A model generated the notes under the pieces. It made no database searches, was not told the origin of the DNA, and saw only the letters and a list, made by a program, of their open reading frames with translations. A stretch of 39,418 bases of DNA, taken from assembly GCA_910577935.1 (NCBI GenBank), contig CAJTOT010000030.1, positions 1 through 39,418 on the forward strand. Reading direction: 5' to 3'. Position 1 is the stretch's first letter, and every line of letters starts with the position of its first letter. This DNA comes from an uncultured Hungatella sp. GTDB lineage: Bacteria > Bacillota > Clostridia > Lachnospirales > Lachnospiraceae. Both the position numbers and the translations under genes were made by a program. Of the stretch, positions 33,191 through 39,418 are shown piece by piece.

Positions 33191-34039
33191 TCAATCCAGA
33201 GGCTTCTGGTAAAAGGAGCCCACAAAGGACTCTGTCGGCATCACATTGACAATCACCGCCGGATCGATGGCCTTTAAGTGCTGGAGGATATCATGGACCT
33301 CATAGGTGGAGACCACCGTGTGCAGCAGGCCCATCTTCTTTCCGCTGTACCCTCCGCGCCCCTCCACCACGGAGATCCCGTGGCGGCATGCGCCCACGTA
33401 CTCTTTCACCACCTGGTCAGGCTTCTGAGTGGTGATCTGGAGAGTCACCCTCTTAAACCGGTGGTAAAAGCTGTCTATGGTCCTGGTGGCTATGAACTGG
33501 TACAAGATGGAGTAGCCCGCGTGCTCCCATCCGAACAGAACTCCGAACACGCACAGAAGACAGCAGTTGAATACAAGCACATACTGCCAGATGGATTTTC
33601 CCAGCCGGTTTGACACATACAGGGCGATGAAATCCATGCCTGCCGTGGAGGCGTTTCCCTTCAGGGCCACGGAGACCGCCGGGCCGTAGAGAAAACCGCC
33701 GAAACAGATGTTCAAAAGCACATCGTCAAACAGCGGCTCCCTTTTTATGACCCGCAAAAACAGACTGGCCAGCACAACCTGGGCCATGGAGAACAAGACA
33801 AACTTTTTCCCGATGTGACCATAGCAGAACAGGGCCACGGGAAGGTTGAGAAGCACCATTCCCAAGGACGTGGTGAAGGTGAGGCCTGCCGCGCCGGCGA
33901 TCCTCGACAGCAGGGCGGCTATGCCTGTAAATCCGCTGGGCAGAAGCTGCACCGGCTCCAAAAACACATTCATGGCAAATGCCTGCAAAAAGGCGGAGGC
34001 TGTCACTGCCGCCGCCATGATGAAATATCTCTTTTTCAT
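33191..34039 (-). CDS. YitT-family membrane protein (DUF161 + DUF2179)
   Basis: A 282-residue integral membrane protein. Five to six hydrophobic segments occupy about residues 8-185 (AAAVTASAFLQAFAMNVFL first), with the family's LLPSGFTGIAALL and KGNASTAGMDFI stretches. The C-terminal cytoplasmic DUF2179 domain (about 195-280) ends in the HDILQHLKAIDPAVIVNV block. YitT proteins are widespread in Firmicutes; their transport substrate is not established. The ATG overlaps the CutC stop as ATGA, with GAGGAAAT upstream, so it is translationally coupled. It is the last gene before the strong terminator. Coupling to CutC suggests a shared task, perhaps export or uptake linked to the same pathway. 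Confidence 0.92.
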   Translation of the reverse strand: MKKRYFIMAAAVTASAFLQAFAMNVFLEPVQLLPSGFTGIAALLSRIAGAAGLTFTTSLGMVLLNLPVALFCYGHIGKKFVLFSMAQVVLASLFLRVIKREPLFDDVLLNICFGGFLYGPAVSVALKGNASTAGMDFIALYVSNRLGKSIWQYVLVFNCCLLCVFGVLFGWEHAGYSILYQFIATRTIDSFYHRFKRVTLQITTQKPDQVVKEYVGACRHGISVVEGRGGYSGKKMGLLHTVVSTYEVHDILQHLKAIDPAVIVNVMPTESFVGSFYQKPLD

Positions 34040-34785
34040 AACTCATTTCCTCTTCTTATAAGTTCTTCCACCAGCTCTCTGGAGACCACGTCATAACACA
34101 TGGACTTGTCCCCCGGCGCTATGCTGTAGGACACTTCGTTTCTGACCGTGGTGGGATCTTCCCGCCACGCCTTGCAGGAGCTGTGGACCTGGAGAACTCC
34201 CGTATACTCCACCAGCTCCCTCACGTTTCCTCCGTTGACGCCGCTGCCTGCCAGAATCTGAATCCTGTCCCCATAAAGCTTCTGCAGCTGCCGGAGCATA
34301 TCCTTTCCTTCCATGGCCGTGGGCTTTAAGCCGCTGGTGAGCACCCGGTCCACCCCCAGCCTGATGAGCTGCTCCATGGTCCCGAAGGGGTCCTCAGCGC
34401 AGTCAAAGGCCCGGTGAAACACGGCCTCTCTCCCCATCCCCCTGATAATGTCCACAAGTCTCTTGCTTCTCTCCTCGTCCAGGGAGCCGTCCTCCTTAAG
34501 ACATCCGAAGGCCGCCCCGTCGGCCCCCGCCTTCAGGACCTCCCGGCACTCCTTCTCCATCACGGCAAATTCCTCCTGGAGATAACAGAAACCTGCCCCT
34601 CTGGGGCGCACCATGGCCACCACCTGCAGTTTCAGATTCTCCTTCACCATGCGGACCGTGGATGCCGTGGGGGTCAGTCCCCCCAGCATCAGGGCACCGT
34701 TTAACTCAATGCGCCCGGCGCCGCCAAGCGCCGCCTGCCAGGCGTCATAGTAGCTTCCGCAGCAAATTTCCACAACAGGACTCAT
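34036..34785 (-). CDS. cutC: CutC family protein
   Basis: A 249-residue TIM-barrel protein of the CutC family, full length. Family marks are VEICCGSYYDAWQAALGGAGRIEL near the start, GGLTPTAST, MVRPRGAGFCY, VFHRAFDC and the ILAGSGVNGGNVREL block near 175-190. The name comes from copper tolerance in E. coli, but a direct copper role has been doubted, and in Firmicutes the gene often sits with sugar and amide catabolic genes as here. That context suggests an enzyme in carbohydrate or glycoconjugate breakdown. The ATG has GGAGG 7 bases upstream. It is 58 bases after the M20 peptidase gene and overlaps yitT by 4 bases. The barrel looks intact. Confidence 0.93.
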   Translation of the reverse strand: MSPVVEICCGSYYDAWQAALGGAGRIELNGALMLGGLTPTASTVRMVKENLKLQVVAMVRPRGAGFCYLQEEFAVMEKECREVLKAGADGAAFGCLKEDGSLDEERSKRLVDIIRGMGREAVFHRAFDCAEDPFGTMEQLIRLGVDRVLTSGLKPTAMEGKDMLRQLQKLYGDRIQILAGSGVNGGNVRELVEYTGVLQVHSSCKAWREDPTTVRNEVSYSIAPGDKSMCYDVVSRELVEELIRRGNEL

Positions 34786-34843
34786 ATCATTTCCTCCGTT
34801 CTCCCAAGATATTCTCTTCTGTCATGCCTTCCCCATGAGCGTA

Positions 34844-35944
34844 TCACAGATTTCCCATGCGGTACAGCCCCAGGGCATAGATTTTGGCGTTTTTCATCAG
34901 ATCCTCCACGGCCATCCACTCGTTGGGGTTGTGGCCGATCCCCTTCTGTCCCGGAAAGCTGGGCCCAAAGGGAACGATGTTGGGCATGGCCTTGGCGTAA
35001 GTCCCTCCCGTGGTAGTCGCCGGGGCCGCCTTCTCCCCCGTCACCCTGCCGTAGCACTCTGTCAAAGCCTGAACCAGGGGACTCTCTTTGTCGAAGACCA
35101 CCGGGTTGTAATTGTGCCTCAGCTCCACCAGAAGCTCCCCTGCTTTCCCCCGGATTCTCTCCAGAATCTCCTCGATGCCCCATCCTGCCGGATAGCTTAA
35201 AGACGCCTCAAAATAAGGCGTTTTCTCTTCCACCCCCAGCTTATACCCTCTCATCTCCATGACGCCGTACTCCTTGTTGGAAAAATCGATTCCCAGCCGG
35301 TCCCCGGTATTTTTCGCCCCGATAAAGTACTGGGTGACGAACTGGAAAAAGGGTTCCAGCTCCCGCCCGCTCACCCGGACCACGGCCCTTCCCCGCTCCG
35401 CGTACACCACGGGAAACTTGCAGTCCGGTGTAAAGCCCCACAGAGGCGGCTTCTCTTTTTCCAGATAATAGCGGAGATCCTCAAACCCCGACTCCTCGTC
35501 ACATCCGAAGATGATCCGGATTCTGTGCTTCGGCTCATACCCCAGCTCCTTCAGGGCATAGAGCCCGTAGAGGCATGTCACCAGAGGCCCCTTGTTGTCC
35601 AGTATCCCCCGGCTGTAGATGACCCCGTCCTCCATATAGCCGCTGAAAGGCGGCTGCCTCCAGCCGTCCCCCACGGGCACCACATCCACATGCCCCATGG
35701 CGCAGACGTAGTCCTCTCCATCTCCGTACTCCGCGTACCCTATGTAGTTGTCCAGGTTCACACAGCGAAACCCCAGCCTCTCTCCCAGCTCCAGCGCCTT
35801 GAGGAGAGCCTTCTTCACCCCGGGCCCGAAAGGCGCCTCCGGCTCCGCTTTTGTCTCCACGCTGTCGATTCTGACCAGCTCCAGAATCCCCTCTGTCATA
35901 GAATCCCTCAGACTCTCCACCTTCTGTATAATCCTGTCTTCCAA
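34844..35944 (-). CDS. M20-family metallopeptidase (PepV/Sapep-like) with shortened lid domain
   Basis: A dizinc aminoacylase/dipeptidase of 366 residues. Zinc and catalytic residues are all present: H85 in GHVDVVPVGDGW, D116 in GILDNKGP, E150-E151 in GCDEESG, D173 in FTPDCKFP and H338 in GHNPNEW. In PepV (about 470 residues) the corresponding D177 and H439 are 262 apart; here the distance is 165. So about 97 residues are missing from the lid domain, right after RAVVRVSG, including the G-x-(S)AH-x-S-x-P histidine that contacts substrate. No such motif exists elsewhere in the protein. It may be inactive or have altered specificity. The start is TTG with AAGGAGAG upstream; no ATG fits the family start. 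It lies between glycosylasparaginase (85-base gap) and cutC. Confidence 0.88.
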   Translation of the reverse strand: MEDRIIQKVESLRDSMTEGILELVRIDSVETKAEPEAPFGPGVKKALLKALELGERLGFRCVNLDNYIGYAEYGDGEDYVCAMGHVDVVPVGDGWRQPPFSGYMEDGVIYSRGILDNKGPLVTCLYGLYALKELGYEPKHRIRIIFGCDEESGFEDLRYYLEKEKPPLWGFTPDCKFPVVYAERGRAVVRVSGRELEPFFQFVTQYFIGAKNTGDRLGIDFSNKEYGVMEMRGYKLGVEEKTPYFEASLSYPAGWGIEEILERIRGKAGELLVELRHNYNPVVFDKESPLVQALTECYGRVTGEKAAPATTTGGTYAKAMPNIVPFGPSFPGQKGIGHNPNEWMAVEDLMKNAKIYALGLYRMGNL

Positions 35945-35987
35945 ATCCCCGCCCTCTCCTTTCCGAAATCAAGCCATACATCTTAAA

Positions 35988-36011
35988 GGCCGGGGCTTTT
36001 ACCTCCCGGCC
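35988..36011 (-). other. Hairpin between glycosylasparaginase and M20 peptidase genes
   Basis: On the minus strand GGCCGGG and CCCGGCC make a 7-base-pair GC stem around a 10-base loop, followed only by TTTAAG. It sits 19 bases after the glycosylasparaginase stop. It could act as a weak intra-operon terminator or protect the upstream mRNA. Confidence 0.4.
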
Positions 36012-36029
36012 CTGGAAAAAACCGCAAAA

Positions 36030-36983
36030 CTACTCTTCCACCGGAGCCATGCGGGTCTTCATATAGTCTTCCATCCACTCCCTGGAAGCCTCCTCAAAGG
36101 CGCATCGTCCGTCCTCTCCGGGGATGGCCAGGTAGACTCTGGGTTTTTCGCCTTCCACTGCCACCACAAAGGAGAATCCCTGTATATTGGTGGCAGCGCC
36201 CCACTCTCCTCTGTTGTTCATGGCAATGAGGGACAGATCACCCGCCTTGCCTCTCCGCTCCTTAAGCTCCCTGTCAAGAAGGCTCACCGCCCGCTCACAG
36301 GCCTCCTGGGGATGAAGCCCCTCCTTCATCAGTCTGACGATCTCATAGGAAATACATCCCTTCATCAGGTCCTCCCCCAGTCCTGTGGCGCTGGCTCCTC
36401 CCACCTTGCTGTCTGCGTAAAAGCCTGAACCGGCGATGGGTGAATCCCCTACTCTCCCCTTTTTCTTCATAAACAGGCCGCTGGTGGAGGTAGCCGCCGT
36501 CACCTTCCCCCTCTGGTCCAGACACACCATGCCCACGGTGTCATGGCCTTTATAGGGCTTTAACTCCTGCTCCGTCTCTTTCTTCCGCTTCCGGTAAAAT
36601 GCCTTTGCCCGGTCGGTGAGCATGTTCTTCCTCTCAAAGCCCTCCTTGTGGGCAAAACGTTCCGCGCCCTCCCCTGCCAGGACGCTGTTCACCGCCTCCC
36701 TGCTCAACCGGCGGGCGATGGACACCGGGTTCGCGTAATCCTTAATAGCCGCCACGGCGCCGATATCCAGAGTATCCCCGTCCATGAAGGCAGCGTCCAG
36801 CTCCACCTCCATGTCCTCGTTGGGCAGGCCGCCGTAGCCCACGGACTTATAGTACGGAAAATCCTCCACCTCCCGAACTGCCGTTTCCACCGCGTCACCG
36901 GCGTCCCTGCCCTGTTCCAGCATTCCGGCGCCTTTGCTCACTCCCTCCAGAGCCATCCTCCAGGTTGCGATCATTCCCCACAT
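36030..36983 (-). CDS. N4-(beta-N-acetylglucosaminyl)-L-asparaginase (glycosylasparaginase), Ntn-hydrolase
   Basis: A 317-residue precursor of the T2 N-terminal nucleophile family, which cleaves the amide bond between an N-linked sugar and asparagine, or beta-aspartyl peptides. The self-cleavage site is HDTVG with T149 as the new N-terminal nucleophile. The substrate-binding motif GRVGDSPIAGSGFYAD (176-191) and the GGASATGLGE block are typical of glycosylasparaginase rather than plain isoaspartyl peptidase. There is no signal peptide; the enzyme is cytoplasmic, so the substrate must be imported. The ATG has AGGAGG 9 bases upstream. It lies 52 bases after the GrdB-like gene. In this PTS operon it would release aspartate and an amino sugar from imported sugar-asparagine; the substrate is inferred. 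Confidence 0.93.
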   Translation of the reverse strand: MWGMIATWRMALEGVSKGAGMLEQGRDAGDAVETAVREVEDFPYYKSVGYGGLPNEDMEVELDAAFMDGDTLDIGAVAAIKDYANPVSIARRLSREAVNSVLAGEGAERFAHKEGFERKNMLTDRAKAFYRKRKKETEQELKPYKGHDTVGMVCLDQRGKVTAATSTSGLFMKKKGRVGDSPIAGSGFYADSKVGGASATGLGEDLMKGCISYEIVRLMKEGLHPQEACERAVSLLDRELKERRGKAGDLSLIAMNNRGEWGAATNIQGFSFVVAVEGEKPRVYLAIPGEDGRCAFEEASREWMEDYMKTRMAPVEE

Positions 36984-37035
36984 AACAGTTTCCTCCTCCT
37001 ATACTTTATATCGGCGCGCGCCCCCTCGGCGCTGC

Positions 37036-37560
37036 CTAGAAACACACTTCCGCTCTCAATTTGTCCAGCTCGCCGCTGTTCTCCGCCATGGCCTTGGCCA
37101 CACGGCACATATTTTTTAAGGAATCATTCAGCCCCAAGCCGCCCTTCTTCGGCGTCCGCACGATCATCACCTGGTCCTTGTACCTGGAGATCACCCGGTC
37201 GTTCTCCTGGGCCATGGCGGCAAATGCCCGGCTGTCGGTGGTGGCGTTGATATCCGCCGCCACCCTGGCGCACATCTCCCCGTAATCCTCATAGTTGAAG
37301 GCAGGGCCGCAGATGACCACGTCCGGCTGCAGCTTCTTCACCATGGCGCACAGCTTCCTGCTGACCTCGTCCGGATTCTCCAGATATGTACCGTTGCCGC
37401 AGCATAAGCACGCTGTCACCCGGCCGTCTATTTCCTTCAAAAAGGGCTGCATCATCACCGCAGGCCCTACAGCCTCCTTCTTGCCGGTGAGCGGAACCAT
37501 GGTGTCGTCCTTTGTCCCCAGCCCCGACTGAATCTGGTCAAATATCATCACAATCTTCAT
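37036..37560 (-). CDS. GrdB-like protein (N-terminal part of reductase component B), no selenocysteine site
   Basis: A 174-residue protein matching only the N-terminal part of the glycine/sarcosine/betaine reductase component B large subunit (GrdB, about 430 residues). Shared features are the opening KIVMIFDQIQSGLG, the LQPDVVICGPAFNYEDYGEMCA stretch (whose GrdB version reads PDVVIAGPAFNAGRYG) and the closing VMIVRTPKKGGLG region. A C-x-CC-G motif (51-55) stands where GrdB has a single cysteine. The frame ends in TAG, well short of the GrdB selenocysteine region, so classic reductase chemistry is unlikely. The ATG has GGAGG 8 bases upstream; a TTG 15 bases earlier is the longest start. It sits 18 bases after the PTS IIC gene. 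A binding or accessory role is a guess. Confidence 0.75.
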   Translation of the reverse strand: MKIVMIFDQIQSGLGTKDDTMVPLTGKKEAVGPAVMMQPFLKEIDGRVTACLCCGNGTYLENPDEVSRKLCAMVKKLQPDVVICGPAFNYEDYGEMCARVAADINATTDSRAFAAMAQENDRVISRYKDQVMIVRTPKKGGLGLNDSLKNMCRVAKAMAENSGELDKLRAEVCF

Positions 37561-37578
37561 CACATCAACCTCCAAATT

Positions 37579-38910
37579 TTACAGATCGTCAAAGGACAGA
37601 TCGTCCAGGGAAATGTCGTCATCGTCACTGCTCTCCACCGCCTTGGTCTCGTCGGCCAGATACTGCTTATCCATCATCTTGATAAACGACATGTAGATAA
37701 ACACTCCCAGCACCAGAAGCAGCGCCTGGAGCACTGACCCCTGCCACCCTGTGGCAAGGAAACCGGACACGATCACCGGCATGGTCCAGGGGATGGCGAT
37801 GCCTGTGCACAGAGGCACCAGCCCAAGGCTCATGCAGAAGTAGGAAATGATGATGTTGACGGTTGGCACCAGCATAAAGGGCACCAGCATCAGAGGATTG
37901 AGCAATATCGGCAGGCCGAAAATAATGGGCTCGTTGATCCCGAAGATTCCCGGCACCAGGGCCAGCTTGCCCAGCTCCTTCACACGCTTGGAGCGGCAGA
38001 ACAACAGCATGGCGATGAGGAGGGATAAGGTGGAGCCTGCCCCGCCGAAGGTCGCGAACAGATCCTGGAACTGCTGGGAGATAATGTTCGGTATCGGCTG
38101 TCCCGCCTGGAGCGCCGCCAGATTCTCCGCCGACAGTGTCTGGAGAATGGGATTGAACACGGCGCCTACCACCGAGCCTCCGTTGATTCCGAAGAACCAG
38201 AAAAAGTGGAGGAAAATATAAGCAATGACCATAGCCGGCAAAGTATTGCCCAGCTTCAGCAGAGGAGTCTGCAAAATCACGAACACAAAGTTGAATGCGT
38301 TCTCAAAGGGCGTCATGGCGAACACCACATTGATTAAGAAGAACACCAGCAGGGACACTCCCGCGGGAATCAGGGCCGCGAAGGACTTCTCAACCGTAGG
38401 CGGCACTCCGTCCGGCATCTTGATGACCCAGCCCTTTTTGTCCACCCACGAGTAGATGTGAACCGCCGCGAAGGCGCAGATGATTCCCACGAAGATTCCC
38501 TTGGAACCCACCCAGCCCAGGGGGATTCCCGTCACCACATTGCCTTCAAACAGAATCTCATAGGGCATGATCAAAAACCAGCTCACCAGAGAGATAGCGG
38601 CTCCGAACAGCTTATCCACCTTCATCTGCTCCGCAAAGGAATACCCGATGCCGATGACCGCCAGAATCGCCATGATGGAGAAGGTGGCGTCTGTGGGCTT
38701 GGAAAAATAAGCCGCCCAGTTGTCGCCGAAAAATCTTCCCCAGAACTGGGTCCACCCCGGTATGGGGAAGTTGGCGATGAGCAGGAAGAAGGAACCGACG
38801 ATCAGCAGCGGCATGGACAGAAGAAAGCCATCCCGGATGGCGATCAGATATTTATTTCTTCCTATTCTCTCAGCCAGAGGCATGAAAAACTTTTCTAATT
38901 TATGTAACAT
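37579..38910 (-). CDS. PTS lactose/cellobiose-family IIC component
   Basis: The membrane channel of a phosphotransferase system, 443 residues, full length. About ten hydrophobic segments run from RDGFLLSMPLLIVGSFFLL (26-44) to LLLVLGVFIYMSF. The hallmark GINEPIIFGLPILLNP and the HFFWFFGINGG loop place it in the lactose/N,N'-diacetylchitobiose/beta-glucoside (Lac) family. The C-terminal tail is unusually acidic (ESSDDDDISLDDLSFDDL-like, last 18 residues). The ATG has AAAGGGGG 7 bases upstream. It follows IIB by 34 bases; no IIA gene is in the window, so IIA must lie beyond the right edge or be shared. Neighbouring genes suggest a beta-linked or asparagine-linked sugar as substrate. Confidence 0.95.
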   Translation of the reverse strand: MLHKLEKFFMPLAERIGRNKYLIAIRDGFLLSMPLLIVGSFFLLIANFPIPGWTQFWGRFFGDNWAAYFSKPTDATFSIMAILAVIGIGYSFAEQMKVDKLFGAAISLVSWFLIMPYEILFEGNVVTGIPLGWVGSKGIFVGIICAFAAVHIYSWVDKKGWVIKMPDGVPPTVEKSFAALIPAGVSLLVFFLINVVFAMTPFENAFNFVFVILQTPLLKLGNTLPAMVIAYIFLHFFWFFGINGGSVVGAVFNPILQTLSAENLAALQAGQPIPNIISQQFQDLFATFGGAGSTLSLLIAMLLFCRSKRVKELGKLALVPGIFGINEPIIFGLPILLNPLMLVPFMLVPTVNIIISYFCMSLGLVPLCTGIAIPWTMPVIVSGFLATGWQGSVLQALLLVLGVFIYMSFIKMMDKQYLADETKAVESSDDDDISLDDLSFDDL

Positions 38911-38944
38911 GATAAACCCCCTTTATCTGACTTCTCAGGACTTT

Positions 38945-39271
38945 TTATGATTTTTTCGCTTCCTTCATCATCTTAACCGCTGTCTTCAGCACCTTCTCCC
39001 CGTCCATCATGCCGTAGGCCGACTGGTCGATAACCGCGATGGGAATCCCTGTGGAGCCGTACTGATTCACGATCTCCTGATACCGGAACTTGACCTGGGG
39101 CCCCAGGAGGATCACGTCCGGGTGGCGCTCCTCGATGATCTGTCCGATCTTTCCGTCAGAAAACGCCTCCACCTCAATGGGAAGCCCGTGGTCCTGCGCT
39201 ACCCCCTGCATCTTGCTGGCCAGCATGCTGGTTGACATCCCCGCGCTGCAGAACAAATATACTCGTTTCAT
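38945..39271 (-). CDS. PTS lactose/cellobiose-family IIB component
   Basis: The cytoplasmic phosphocarrier that passes phosphate from IIA to the incoming sugar at IIC. It has 108 residues, the normal size. The phospho-cysteine is C8 in FCSAGMSTSML, the exact family loop. The VEAFSDGKIG and DVILLGPQVKFRYQEI segments are also typical. The start was set at MKRVYLF, with GAGGAGAA 5 bases upstream; ATG two codons earlier and an open frame of 28 codons exist but would add residues that the family lacks. First gene of the operon that runs to yitT. A 15-base inverted repeat lies 18 bases upstream and probably has a regulatory role. Confidence 0.95.
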   Translation of the reverse strand: MKRVYLFCSAGMSTSMLASKMQGVAQDHGLPIEVEAFSDGKIGQIIEERHPDVILLGPQVKFRYQEIVNQYGSTGIPIAVIDQSAYGMMDGEKVLKTAVKMMKEAKKS

Positions 39272-39288
39272 AACCATTCTCCTCGTAT

Positions 39289-39328
39289 AATAAGTTTGTA
39301 AGCAAGTAAAACAGCTTACAGACTTATT
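39289..39328. promoter_or_regulatory. Long inverted repeat in the leader of the PTS operon
   Basis: AATAAGTTTGTAAGC (39289-39303) and GCTTACAGACTTATT (39314-39328) form 15-base arms with one mismatch around a 10-base spacer. It ends 18 bases before the IIB start, just before the ribosome site. A run CTTTTTT follows on the plus strand, so it resembles a terminator for plus-strand RNA, but no plus gene is near. As DNA it may be an operator; as minus-strand RNA it is a 5'-leader hairpin. The remaining 90 bases to the edge hold TTTATACC as a possible -10 but no clear promoter. Confidence 0.5.
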
Positions 39329-39418
39329 CTTTTTTGGTATAAATGGTAAGGTCATCTAGGAGGAGCTCCCCTCATCCCGATTCCCATCTATACAGTTGAT
39401 AGTTACATTTCAATATAG

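Noticed and set aside
37036..37560. Selenoprotein GrdB
   Set aside because: The gene ends in TAG before the region where GrdB has its selenocysteine, and no in-frame TGA is present.
1..39418. tRNA, rRNA, riboswitch or CRISPR array
   Set aside because: No cloverleaf, no conserved rRNA or riboswitch core, and no regularly spaced direct repeats were noticed on either strand. A covariance-model search would be decisive.

Overview
The window looks like chromosomal DNA of a Gram-positive anaerobe of the class Clostridia, most likely a gut Lachnospiraceae near the Enterocloster/Hungatella group. This is inferred from strong AGGAGG-type ribosome sites before almost every gene, lactose/cellobiose-type PTS genes, lipobox lipoproteins, a [4Fe-4S] aldo/keto reductase, an oleate hydratase, a GrdB-like protein, and a fairly GC-rich background. 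No rRNA, tRNA, CRISPR array, transposase, integrase or phage gene was seen. No stretch over 300 bases lacks a gene; the longest gap is about 296 bases, 26377-26672.

Region 1 (1-5239, minus strand) is a type I restriction-modification operon, hsdR-hsdM-hsdS. hsdS runs off the left edge. These genes are visibly AT-richer than what follows. Region 2 (5287-13249, minus) is a tight five-gene operon: SWIM zinc finger, helical HEAT-like protein, MoxR-type AAA+ ATPase, DUF5682-type protein and VWA protein. It ends 47 bases before hsdR. It resembles MoxR-VWA chaperone or conflict-type modules of unknown function and is the best candidate here for an undescribed system.

Region 3 (13320-21276) holds a DUF362 lipoprotein, a divergent GH36 alpha-galactosidase, a secreted protein with three PepSY repeats, and a sugar-type solute-binding lipoprotein paired with a chemoreceptor under one good sigma-A-like promoter, with no permease beside them. 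Region 4 (21330-26376) holds oleate hydratase divergent from a secreted FMN/FAD reductase lipoprotein that seems to have lost about 45 residues, then an iron-sulfur aldo/keto reductase.

Region 5 (26673-32855, minus) reads in transcription order: PfkB-type sugar kinase, a large unrecognised protein whose frame is broken by one base at a TTT-TGA site, an RpiR-type regulator, and a GH1 6-phospho-beta-glucosidase with its own promoter and palindrome. Region 6 (33118-39271, minus) is one probable operon: PTS IIB, PTS IIC, GrdB-like protein, glycosylasparaginase, a shortened M20 peptidase, CutC and YitT, ending in a strong terminator. Together regions 5 and 6 suggest PTS import of a beta-linked or asparagine-linked sugar, hydrolysis of the sugar phosphate and of the amide or peptide part, and phosphorylation of a released sugar. 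The substrate is inferred, not shown.

Start codons were chosen from ribosome-site spacing and family N-termini, and several differ from the longest open frame. Catalytic residue numbers quoted from other proteins are from memory.
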